DNA from: JAOZHU01 sp964506435
GTDB taxonomy: Archaea; Thermoproteota; Bathyarchaeia; Bathyarchaeales; Bathycorpusculaceae
NCBI GenBank assembly: GCA_964506435.1
Contig: CAZDLK010000005.1
Location: 7,788 to 71,787, forward strand
Direction: 5' to 3'
DNA length: 64,000 bases
A program made the translations under genes and the position numbers. Positions 43,582 through 50,871 of this stretch are shown piece after piece. The notes beneath the pieces were generated by a model, which had not been told where the DNA came from, made no database searches, and was given only the letters and a program-made list of their open reading frames with translations. Within the stretch, counting starts at the first letter, position 1. Every line of letters starts with the position of its first letter.

Positions 43582-44613
43582 ATGCCTGAAAGACCTGTTG
43601 ATCCAACAGTATATTCTGTACTAAAGGAAAATGTTATTCGATGTAGAATATGTCCGACTCAATGTCTAATTAAGCCTGGCAAGCGAGGTTTTTGCCAATC
43701 CAAACTGAACAAAGACGGCTCGCTTTACACACTGAATTATGGCGCAGTCTGCTACCTCGGAGTTGACTTTATCGAGAGGACTCCTCTATTTCACTTCTGG
43801 CCTGGGACTCAGACGCTTGCCGTGGCGTGTTCCTCATGCAATTTCACCTGCCCTTGGTGCGTCAATTGGTTCATGAGTCAAAGCACAGCTGATACACTTC
43901 CCGACATATTCTATCCATCAATAGAATTCATTTTGGAAAAAGCCGCCGAGTGGGACTGCAAATCCATCTCTTATACATATACAGAGCCAACCATATGGTA
44001 CGATTTTGCTCTCGACATCGCTAAGGCGGCTCATAAAGCGGGCTATCTTAATGTGTTAAACACCAATGGTTATATGTCCTCAGAAGTGTTGGAAAAACTA
44101 GCCCCTCACATCGATGCCGCAAACGTTGATATTAAATGCTTCTCAGACGAATTCTATCGCAAGTATTGTAGTGGAAGTCTCAAGCCAGTATTAGAGACAG
44201 CGCGCAGATTTAAGGAGTCGGGAGTTCACATTGAGATAGCTAATTTAATCATTGCTGGGCACAACGACGACCCTCAGTTGATAAGAGACCTTTCTAGATG
44301 GATTGTAGATATTTTAGGTCCTGATACTCCACTCATCTTTGAGGTTTTTTATCCCCATTATAAATATCACCTTGCATCCCCAACTTCAGACAGCATCTTA
44401 AATGCAGCCCGTAGGGTAGCAATGAATGAGGGTCTCAGATACGTTTACACTTGGGGGCTTGGTCCAGGTCAAGATGTGGAGGGAATAAACACATATTGCC
44501 CCAACTGTGGAGAGGAACTGATTCATCGTCGTTACTTTGAGCCACCCAGTCGTGCATCCTGGAAACTAGAACGGAAGCATTATAAGAAAGAAAAGTCTAC
44601 AAAAAAATGGTGA
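43582..44613 (+). CDS. Radical SAM enzyme, AmmeMemoRadiSam/PflA-like
   Basis: About 343 residues. An N-terminal Cys set (CRICPTQCLIKPGKRGFCQ) resembles the AmmeMemoRadiSam group. The SAM cluster motif is CNFTCPWC near residue 91, followed by YTYTEPTIW and LNTNGY. A C-terminal CPNCGEEL zinc-ribbon-like pair is present. ATG at 43582 has GAGGGTGG upstream; ATG 43564 is an alternative. Relatives activate glycyl radical enzymes or work in unknown modifications. No glycyl radical enzyme is in the window. Confidence 0.8.
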   Translation: MPERPVDPTVYSVLKENVIRCRICPTQCLIKPGKRGFCQSKLNKDGSLYTLNYGAVCYLGVDFIERTPLFHFWPGTQTLAVACSSCNFTCPWCVNWFMSQSTADTLPDIFYPSIEFILEKAAEWDCKSISYTYTEPTIWYDFALDIAKAAHKAGYLNVLNTNGYMSSEVLEKLAPHIDAANVDIKCFSDEFYRKYCSGSLKPVLETARRFKESGVHIEIANLIIAGHNDDPQLIRDLSRWIVDILGPDTPLIFEVFYPHYKYHLASPTSDSILNAARRVAMNEGLRYVYTWGLGPGQDVEGINTYCPNCGEELIHRRYFEPPSRASWKLERKHYKKEKSTKKW

Positions 44614-44619
44614 CTTGAA

Positions 44620-44841
44620 TTGGGTAATTATGAATGCCCACACTGCAAGACGAATATTCCAATATTCGGTAACTGGCCTGGGGAAAAAAGGCTTAGAGAA
44701 CCTATTGTTTGTGTGGGATTTTGGGACGCTGGCTCTCCTCCTGTTGCTATAATTCACGCATCATATCTTCAACACATGGAGAGCGTAACTGCAGATCATG
44801 TTAGATCTTTTGGAGAGACACATAAAACCATCAAGAAGTAA
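44620..44841 (+). CDS. Small zinc-finger protein, hypothetical
   Basis: A 73-residue protein starting at TTG, 6 nt after the radical SAM gene, so probably cotranscribed. The N terminus has CPHC. The middle has GFWDAGSPPVAII. No second Cys pair is seen, only one further Cys (IVCVG). No family is recognised. Confidence 0.45.
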   Translation: MGNYECPHCKTNIPIFGNWPGEKRLREPIVCVGFWDAGSPPVAIIHASYLQHMESVTADHVRSFGETHKTIKK

Positions 44842-44973
44842 ACTGAATTACTAAAGCAGTTGTTAAGGCTACAATAACATCCTATGCTGTCCAGTGATGA
44901 TGCTCCATACGAGGGGCATACAAAAAACCCGTTAGGTACTTAAGGCAGACGCATCTTCAGCATGCATTGAAAT

Positions 44974-46365
44974 TCAATTTGGTTTTTTCCTTGGTTCAGT
45001 TGCAAGAATCCCTTCATAGACGCGTCTGAACCACGGCATTTGACATATGCATCCTTCAACAGGGTGCCGTTGGAAATGCTGCATGTGATAAGGAGTAGCG
45101 GCCATATCTATCTGAAAGAAATTATTAGTAAAATTTCTACCGTAGTTTCTCTTAACAAGCTCCCCCGCAACTAGTATACCGGCGAGCGCAGAAACAAACG
45201 AAACAGCGGCATTAATTTGTGGTTTCACTTTTCTATTTGTCTCGGGCTGAGTAATTTCTACAGTTCCACATGGTAACTCCTCTTCTTCTTTCTTCGGATA
45301 GCGACAAATTATGCAATCGTCTTCTAGCGCTTTATGTCGTGCGACAGTCATTGCCCAACTGCCTGTTGTCCCATATATCGCGATGGGTGGCATATTCATT
45401 TGCGCTTGATGACGCGCAGCATTATTATCTACAAGAGGCAGGACCACATCCATTTCTCCTCTGCCTACTTTATTCACATATTCTTCGTATTTTCCTCTAA
45501 ATGCGTTCACATGAGTATAATTGTGGTTTGAGAGGTATTCCCTTCCTACATCTACTTTACTTCGTCCAACATCATTTATGGTGGCTATAAGATACCGATT
45601 TAGATTAGAGAATTCTATTCTATCGAAATCTATCAGGTTTATTTCACCTTGGATAGGTAGCAAATCAAGAAATGCGAGCACAGCACTTCCTACGGCGCCT
45701 ACTCCAATTATTTGGATCTTGCCTAACTTAATCTCCTTTGGTATAAGGGGATTCTCTGGATTTTGTTTGTCCAGAGAGTAGTCAAGTGCCGAAAAACATG
45801 CGCTTTCAATGTACTCGCTGAAGTTATTCCTGGGAATCAGATTCTTGAATATTTCACTAGCTCCAAAGCATGCGGCAGTTCCGGCACCTATGGGATTTTG
45901 TTCATGGCGATGTTTTCTGAAACGGCGTCTTCCTCTACCAACGTATGCTAACCAACCATCGCTATAGATTGTAACTGAGATATTCGATGAGTGCCCGGGG
46001 TTTCCTATTGATAAAACTGCATTGTAGCTTTCATTATAGTGTGCCACGATGTCAAATTTGCCGAACGGATCTATTTTCCCTAACGCCTTAAGCATGGCGA
46101 TTGAAAAATTCTTGTTATAATATTTAGGCGGGAGATAATGCGTTTTTGTTAATGGGTTGCAATGTACATCAATATTACAGCAGAATCTACTAATGAGATT
46201 TAACGCTGTAAATAGCATAACTTGACCATCAACTGTACAAAATGTGTCATCGTCAATTGTGATTAACACTTTCTTACTTCGATAGTCGGTATCTACCAGC
46301 TCTAAGGTTCTGCTATCTCTTTCTCCGTAAAAGGTTTTGCGATTCATATTCCTTCCTTTTTCCAC
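44974..46365 (-). CDS. E1-like ThiF-family activating enzyme of a ubiquitin-like operon
   Basis: A 463-residue protein. The first 200 residues form an unassigned domain. The adenylation domain follows: GVGAVGSAVL near residue 220, then IDFDRIEFSNLNRYLIA and GRSKVDVGREYL, the E1/ThiF/MoeB nucleotide-binding signatures. CIICRYPKKE, LPCGTVEI (near residue 364, possible catalytic Cys) and GCIC near the C terminus give further Cys. It should adenylate the C terminus of the Ubl protein encoded upstream. GTG at 46365 overlaps the JAMM stop; ATG at 46347 with GGAAGG is an alternative. Last gene of the four-gene operon. Confidence 0.85.
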   Translation of the reverse strand: MEKGRNMNRKTFYGERDSRTLELVDTDYRSKKVLITIDDDTFCTVDGQVMLFTALNLISRFCCNIDVHCNPLTKTHYLPPKYYNKNFSIAMLKALGKIDPFGKFDIVAHYNESYNAVLSIGNPGHSSNISVTIYSDGWLAYVGRGRRRFRKHRHEQNPIGAGTAACFGASEIFKNLIPRNNFSEYIESACFSALDYSLDKQNPENPLIPKEIKLGKIQIIGVGAVGSAVLAFLDLLPIQGEINLIDFDRIEFSNLNRYLIATINDVGRSKVDVGREYLSNHNYTHVNAFRGKYEEYVNKVGRGEMDVVLPLVDNNAARHQAQMNMPPIAIYGTTGSWAMTVARHKALEDDCIICRYPKKEEEELPCGTVEITQPETNRKVKPQINAAVSFVSALAGILVAGELVKRNYGRNFTNNFFQIDMAATPYHMQHFQRHPVEGCICQMPWFRRVYEGILATEPRKKPN

Positions 46366-46946
46366 TATTCCAGATAGACTTCGCTGTCCAGTATGATGAA
46401 GGTATTTTCAATTTCCTCTGTCGTTAGTCTGTGAAACTTCTCGTCTGCTTCACATCTGTAAATAGCACATTTAGAGAGGGACGCCATTACATGGCTGCCA
46501 AATTCAGGAACAACTATTGATAGAAATCCCTCAGAGGTATCAAATGCATAAGTCTCGTCGATTGATGAATGAAAAGCTGCATCTGGGTGTGAGTGAATCT
46601 GCGCTATTATGTGTAATCCCCTTTTTCGCGCTTCAGAAATAACTTTGGCACCAGCTACTGCATCCAGCTTTATTAATGGCAAAGGAACAGTTTGAATGAA
46701 TTTGGGGTCTCGGGGGCATAGCGAACAGGGATTGGAAGTGACAGTAATAGATAACGCTTCTGGACATATACATGTGGTTACAAAAATGAAGCCGCCAACC
46801 TCGACTCCAGCCCAGAATAATAATGCTTCTTGGTTCTGTTTGCCGTAGCTCTGAATATGTTCTATTGTCTTTTCAAGTATGAATTTTGGAATATGTATGC
46901 CTTCCTTATGCGTGATCTTTTCTAGGACTATTTTCTTGATCACCAT
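46365..46946 (-). CDS. JAMM-type deubiquitinase-like metalloprotease
   Basis: A 193-residue protein. The zinc-binding signature is HSHPDAAFHSSID at residues 118-130, close to the AMSH-type HxHPx(n)SSxD but with one residue less between the His and the Asp. The partner Glu is in VEVGGFIF near residue 49. It should remove or process the Ubl protein. Two Cys pairs (CICPEA, CSLCP) lie in between. It overlaps the E1-like gene by one base and follows the E2-like gene by 41 bp. Confidence 0.85.
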   Translation of the reverse strand: MVIKKIVLEKITHKEGIHIPKFILEKTIEHIQSYGKQNQEALLFWAGVEVGGFIFVTTCICPEALSITVTSNPCSLCPRDPKFIQTVPLPLIKLDAVAGAKVISEARKRGLHIIAQIHSHPDAAFHSSIDETYAFDTSEGFLSIVVPEFGSHVMASLSKCAIYRCEADEKFHRLTTEEIENTFIILDSEVYLE

Positions 46947-46987
46947 TCTTGCACACCTAAATACTATTCAAGCCGAGACCGCTGGAC

Positions 46988-47401
46988 TTAACTAGAATGA
47001 CGCCCTATATACCCATCATAATTGAGATAAAATTGAATTCGCTGAATTATTTCCGGAATTGCCCAAACAGACCCTGATTTAGGGTAGAGACAGATAATCA
47101 TCCTATCGGGAAGAAAAACTTGTCTATTCCCTACTGGCCGATCAAGGGGCCATGCGTTTGATTTTGGAATTCGTGAAGCTGGATCCACAAATTGCATGAA
47201 GAGATTTTTCTCTGGATATCCTTCACATTGAATACGTAATAAATACTCTTCCCCATCTTTGGTGCTTCTCATTTTCACGTATACTGTGGTATCTTTTATC
47301 TCTATTTTCCATCCGTTTTTCTCAATGAGATTTCTGTTCTCCCTGTTTAGCTGACTGATTTGCTCTTCCACGAGCCTTCGCGTGATTTCTTTATCTATCA
47401 T
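46988..47401 (-). CDS. E2-like conjugating enzyme (prokaryotic UBC fold)
   Basis: A 137-residue protein with the layout of an E2 core: YLLRIQCEGYPEKNLFMQFVDP matches the beta-sheet ending in YPxxPPxxxF, and MIICLYPKSGSVWAIPEIIQRIQFYL matches the active-site ICL followed by W-P and the cross-over helix. The candidate catalytic residue is Cys104. The HPN motif is absent, as in many prokaryotic E2-like proteins. Its start overlaps the Ubl gene by 4 bp. Assignment is from motif order plus the flanking E1, JAMM and Ubl genes; a profile search would decide. Confidence 0.7.
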   Translation of the reverse strand: MIDKEITRRLVEEQISQLNRENRNLIEKNGWKIEIKDTTVYVKMRSTKDGEEYLLRIQCEGYPEKNLFMQFVDPASRIPKSNAWPLDRPVGNRQVFLPDRMIICLYPKSGSVWAIPEIIQRIQFYLNYDGYIGRHSS

Positions 47402-47655
47402 CCTACTAGTGTCACCCTCACAAGGTCAAGACGATCACCGTTTTTTATTGCATAGCTTTTAATCGTCCGTTCTGGCTTCAAGACAACTCCTTCATATACT
47501 AACTCGTACATATCTTGAGTGCCCATTTTGATTTTTTCAACCACTGCACGAATAATATCCCTTACTATAGTGGTCGCAACTACCTCCAATCTAACGCTCC
47601 CTCTAGCTGAGTCTACAAATATCTCTACGTTTTCTGTCACAATCGTTTCTTCCAC
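47398..47655 (-). CDS. Ubiquitin-like protein, first gene of the conjugation operon
   Basis: An 85-residue beta-grasp protein: VEIFVDSARGSVRLEVVATTIVRDIIRAVV gives strands 1-2 and the helix, and YELVYEGVVLKPERTIKSYAIKNGDRLDLVRV matches the ubiquitin pattern around Ile44 to Leu73 (VYEGVVLKPERTI against IFAGKQLEDGRTL). It ends in a single exposed Gly (TLVG), so it needs no C-terminal trimming. It starts at GTG with GGGAGGTGG upstream. Next genes encode E2-like, JAMM and E1-like proteins. Confidence 0.82.
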   Translation of the reverse strand: MEETIVTENVEIFVDSARGSVRLEVVATTIVRDIIRAVVEKIKMGTQDMYELVYEGVVLKPERTIKSYAIKNGDRLDLVRVTLVG

Positions 47656-47740
47656 CTAACCACCTCCCTTATCTTTTTATCTCGAATAACATGAATCGCT
47701 GTCTATATGGTAGGAAGACTAAATATCGGAATATGTTCGC

Positions 47741-47773
47741 AGCTTATAAGCAGCAGTAAATTGCGCAAGTAAC
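47741..47773 (-). promoter_or_regulatory. Promoter of the ubiquitin-like operon, ramA-type copy
   Basis: On the minus strand: GTTAC-TTGC-GCAAT (47760-47773), about 10 nt, then cttataag (47742-47749), about 85 nt before the Ubl GTG. The segment 47728-47785 closely matches the ramA promoter at 37339-37395. Confidence 0.65.
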
Positions 47774-47780
47774 AAACTGT

Positions 47781-47842
47781 ATTCATTTCTTCCGTGGGAC
47801 TAATTTTCTTATCGGATACGTTTTCTCATTGTGTCAAATCTG
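47781..47842 (-). pseudogene. Remnant of an SCP2-like gene
   Basis: About 60 bp aligning at roughly three of four positions with 37861-37920, inside the SCP2-like gene. It has no start, stop or frame of its own. It joins the ramA-like promoter copy to the 182-bp repeat. Confidence 0.6.
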
Positions 47843-48024
47843 TCAAAGCCTTTAGGTTGATATGTGAGTCGACGTGTCCGTACTATAAGGAGAAGCAGCA
47901 GAAGTAGCGGGTATCAACGCGTGATACTTTCACGCTCTCGCCTTTTTTTTATGATGTCGTTCACGACTTGTGGGATTTGTAAGTAGCCTTCAGAGTATCG
48001 GTGGCACCCCGCAAGTGACGCCTC
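47843..48024 (+). repeat. 182-bp perfect direct repeat, copy 2
   Basis: Identical to 41440-41621. It begins with a truncated copy of the Cys-rich gene's last 21 codons (no start here) and includes the last 37 codons, on the minus strand, of the intact corrinoid-like gene at 47914-48654. Confidence 0.9.
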
Positions 48025-48654
48025 TCTTTTTGTAAGATATGTGCCGCAAGCTAAACATGTGACCGCGTCGTAAAGACCGGCTTTTTTTAAGCCCTCTATA
48101 ATCTCTTTGATGAAGTATCTCGCGCTTGGACGAATACACGTGAGGCATACAACGTTTGGTTTATGGGTTCTAATTTCCTCGATATACCATCCTGGATAAA
48201 AGCTTGCTACTAAAAGTACCTTGTGACCAAATGCCTTAAGCAACGGAAGCGTGTATGCCGTTGCACACCATTCTCCATCCGACTCCATAGCCCCTAAAAC
48301 TATAGTTCTAGGTTCCACAGTATCCCTCAGCCTTTCCTTAATAGGAATCAGTGCTGCACGGAATGCTTCGACAGCCATTATCAAATTTGCTTTTCCACAC
48401 AGACCTTTTGCGTACCGCTTGTCAACAGCTTTTGCGCCTTCATAACAAGCCTTTAATAAATGATTTACTGAAAGCCCTGCTTCGGTGGCTGATTTCGATA
48501 ATTTCTCAGCTTCTTCTTCATTTCCATCAATTATCGCCAACGACAGCGCCGACAGTTCTTTACGTGTAACTCTTGTTTTTGCTCTCTCTGCATTTTCTTT
48601 TCTAGAACGTGCTTTCCTCGATAAACCTGCACGCGCAAATGCGCCTTCATTCAT
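47914..48654 (-). CDS. Corrinoid-protein-like protein lacking the B12 axial His
   Basis: A 246-residue protein with the layout of MtbC-type corrinoid proteins: a helical cap (residues 35-105) and a Rossmann domain beginning RTIVLGAMESDGEWCATAY. The DxHxxG motif is replaced by ESDGEWCA, so no axial His is present. The second and third B12 motifs are also changed (CIRPSARY, LACGTYLT). It is probably no longer a classical methyl-carrying corrinoid protein and could bind another cofactor or act as a decoy or sensor. The palindrome at 48710 lies just outside its start, shared with the GcvH-like gene. Confidence 0.75.
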   Translation of the reverse strand: MNEGAFARAGLSRKARSRKENAERAKTRVTRKELSALSLAIIDGNEEEAEKLSKSATEAGLSVNHLLKACYEGAKAVDKRYAKGLCGKANLIMAVEAFRAALIPIKERLRDTVEPRTIVLGAMESDGEWCATAYTLPLLKAFGHKVLLVASFYPGWYIEEIRTHKPNVVCLTCIRPSARYFIKEIIEGLKKAGLYDAVTCLACGTYLTKREASLAGCHRYSEGYLQIPQVVNDIIKKRRERESITR

Positions 48655-48709
48655 TTCTTACTACTCTCATTATTGCCACTCTTTTATCATCACATAATAA
48701 ACATAGTTA

Positions 48710-48742
48710 GTTACGTTTGCAACTGCCTTTTATATATATAAG
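48710..48742. promoter_or_regulatory. Operator plus TATA box at the divergent GcvH-like/corrinoid-like promoter
   Basis: GTTAC-GTTT-GCAAC (48710-48723) followed by ttttatatatataag (48728-48742). The palindrome has one change from consensus in the second arm. Confidence 0.65.
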
Positions 48743-48766
48743 CACGCGCGATACCTACGAAGACAG

Positions 48767-49246
48767 GTGATTTCGGCGTCTGAAACTTATGGATTTGAGT
48801 TTCGCCCTGAACTATACTACAACGAGGGACATGTGTGGGCTAAAGTAGAAGCGGATGGTAACGTAAGAATAGGATTCAATGACATCGTAGCCAAGGGAGC
48901 GCATGAGATTTTCTTTATCAAGCTTTCACCCGAGGGAACGAACGTGATACAAAATAAGAGAATAGGAATAATAGAATCACGAAAGTATACGGGACCAATT
49001 TCCGCACCGCTTACAGGCGAAGTCGTAGCTGTAAATGACGAGGTACGCAGACGTGGCGGCGAAGCATTCATGGATGACCCCTATGAGAAAGGTTGGTTAG
49101 CCGTAATAAAGCCGTCTAACCTCGAAGTGGAATTGAAGAACTTAATGCACGGCGGCGTTGCCCTTGAATGGTTCAAAAAAGAGGCGAAACCACTGCAGGA
49201 CGAACTAGCCCTCTACAAAGAGAAACATAAACATGAAGGCGCGTAA
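48767..49246 (+). CDS. GcvH-like lipoyl carrier protein, second copy
   Basis: A 159-residue H-protein-fold protein beginning at GTG. Features: YYNEGHVWAKVEADGNVRIGFND, the lipoyl hairpin IESRKYTGPISAPLTGEV with the acceptor Lys, and DPYEKGWLAVIKP. It is clearly related to, but distinct from, the protein at 25578. No other glycine-cleavage genes are present. It lies upstream of the OsmC and Hdr genes, which fits a lipoyl carrier working with an Hdr-type complex. Confidence 0.85.
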   Translation: MISASETYGFEFRPELYYNEGHVWAKVEADGNVRIGFNDIVAKGAHEIFFIKLSPEGTNVIQNKRIGIIESRKYTGPISAPLTGEVVAVNDEVRRRGGEAFMDDPYEKGWLAVIKPSNLEVELKNLMHGGVALEWFKKEAKPLQDELALYKEKHKHEGA

Positions 49247-49578
49247 ACTCATAATTACGTTATAAACACTCCCTACAATTTTTCAATGCTCATCAACATC
49301 TCGAATACCCTAAAATTGCTTTTTCTCTCTAAACTCCTCATTTATTCACTTTTTCTCTCGCTGAAAACGTATTGAAAAATTATAGCACGCAAACTTCATA
49401 GCGCTCGCTAGAACTTAGTCTTTAGAACCCTTTTTTTGGTTACGCGTCTCCATTTCTTCTTTTATGACCGAATATACCTTTCTATCAGTTAGTAACTTTG
49501 GGAACTGCCACAAACCTATATGTGTTCCATGCCATCACATTTTTTGTTGTAGGAAAAATCAAGAGGCGGAAAAGAGAA
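49247..49578. other. Intergenic region with degenerate operator
   Basis: No convincing gene. It contains agttagtaactttgggaact (49487-49506), a degenerate form of the palindrome, and a TATA-like cctatatg about 10 nt further on (49515-49522), placing a promoter for the OsmC gene here. Confidence 0.45.
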
Positions 49579-50076
49579 GTGTCTTTCAATCGATCAGAAA
49601 GTGAAATTATACAAGCCACGCCTCCAAGCAAGCTAGAATATATTGCAGAGACCAAGTGGGACGGAAAGACTGGGGGGCACGCTCGTTTCGGAGATTCTGT
49701 TCAAGGATTAAAGTATGCGTTGCGAGTGGACAAGCCTACCGAGTTTGGTGGCAAAGGCGATTTTCCTAGTCCATGCTCAGTTTTCTTCACGGGGTTCACT
49801 AGCTGTCTGCTCACGACATTTCTATACATGAAAGAGCGGATGAGACTAGACATAACTGGGCTGCAGATAACACTCAAAGCTACTGTAAAGTCCGCTATGG
49901 TGGGCGGATACCACTTGGATGGAATTGAAGCAATCATTCATGTTGAGACAAACGAAAAGAACAAAGCAAAAGCGGAACGGTGCGTAGCGTTGACCAAAAG
50001 CTACAGTTTCGCATCGCGTGCGTTGCAGGCTGGGGTTCCGATTAACGTAAGACCTGACATACAGATACAAAAGTAA
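49579..50076 (+). CDS. OsmC-family protein
   Basis: About 165 residues. It has the OsmC fold markers: GGKGDFPSPCSVFFTGFTSCLLTTF with the first Cys on the long helix, and ERCVALTKSYSFASRAL with the second. OsmC/Ohr proteins reduce peroxides or handle sulfur compounds with these two Cys. I choose the GTG at 49579 (purine-rich GAGGCGG upstream); an upstream TTG at 49498 would put the promoter TATA inside the gene. Its link to the lipoyl and Hdr genes suggests a thiol- or sulfur-related role, which is inference. Confidence 0.78.
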   Translation: MSFNRSESEIIQATPPSKLEYIAETKWDGKTGGHARFGDSVQGLKYALRVDKPTEFGGKGDFPSPCSVFFTGFTSCLLTTFLYMKERMRLDITGLQITLKATVKSAMVGGYHLDGIEAIIHVETNEKNKAKAERCVALTKSYSFASRALQAGVPINVRPDIQIQK

Positions 50077-50642
50077 TCTTTACGCGTCTCACTTTTTTGT
50101 AAGATACATCTAGTTGCCAGATGTAACTAGCTCAACGCACACTTGCTTAACCAAAAAAGGAAACTTGCTGAGACGCGCGCAATCATCTCTCTGGTTTTGG
50201 ATATTTGGGGCGGCGGTATTCTATGTACCGTTTTGGCTAGGCAAGTCGCGAAGAAAAGCTAAACTTAACTGTGTCAAGATTTGCCGTCTAAACTAATCAT
50301 TTGCCAAGTTCGTGAAAAACAAAAAGGGATATTTCACCGAAGGGTTTGCTGGAGATCTAATGGATGGCAAGTACTCAGCGAAAAGTGTAAATGCCTGAAT
50401 CTCTTCTGCTGATTATTGTTAATTTTATTGAAGTCCTTGGTCCTTTCATCTCCGACGCTTCAATTTGCTGCAATTTGCTTCTTTTCCAAAGTTGCAAAGA
50501 AACCGCACAAGAGTTGAAATAGAGAAAACTCACCTGTTTGTCCGATGCAATCTCCAAGTTGTTGTATATAACCACCTTTGATTGGCTTTACAACTCACGT
50601 GCGCATTTCAAGTTTTCGATAATGCGCGCCAGCACCTAGTCT
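50077..50642. other. Gene-poor interval before the Hdr operon
   Basis: About 570 bp. A weak palindrome, GTTGC-CAGAT-GTAAC (50113-50127), has a 5-nt spacer. A 60-codon frame at 50114-50296 starts inside that palindrome and has no recognised features, so I do not call it. Nothing else is seen. Confidence 0.4.
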
Positions 50643-50673
50643 GTTACTTTTGTAACTAGTAACATCCTATAAA
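50643..50673 (+). promoter_or_regulatory. Promoter of the Hdr-Mvh operon with operator
   Basis: GTTAC-TTTT-GTAAC (50643-50656), perfect, followed after about 9 nt by cctataaa (50666-50673). It lies about 200 nt before the first HdrA gene and immediately before the small frame at 50686. Confidence 0.75.
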
Positions 50674-50685
50674 CTCTCCATATCA

Positions 50686-50871
50686 TTGTTTTACGTCAAC
50701 AGAAGAGATGGGTGTCTCTTCAAGTTTAGGATGCATGCGGTCAAAAACGAACATGAAAATCAGAGTGAGAGAACAAAAATGATGAATGCACTGGACAAGG
50801 AACCAAGGATCGGCGTATACATAGACATACATGAGCCAGAAAAGGCTACGGAAAATTTTCTCGGGACTTGA
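50686..50871 (+). CDS. Small frame, possible leader or degraded HdrA N terminus
   Basis: A 61-residue frame ending in the first bases of the next gene. Its residues EPRIGVYIDI resemble the start of HdrA-type N-terminal domains (PRIGVFVCHCG in the genes at 52244 and 54718), but the Cys motif is absent and the frame stops soon after. It may be translated as a leader or be a relic. Support is weak. Confidence 0.3.
   Translation: MFYVNRRDGCLFKFRMHAVKNEHENQSERTKMMNALDKEPRIGVYIDIHEPEKATENFLGT

Noticed and set aside
50114..50296. 60-codon frame with a hydrophobic stretch
   Set aside because: It starts at TTG inside a degenerate operator, has no ribosome-binding site and no recognisable fold.
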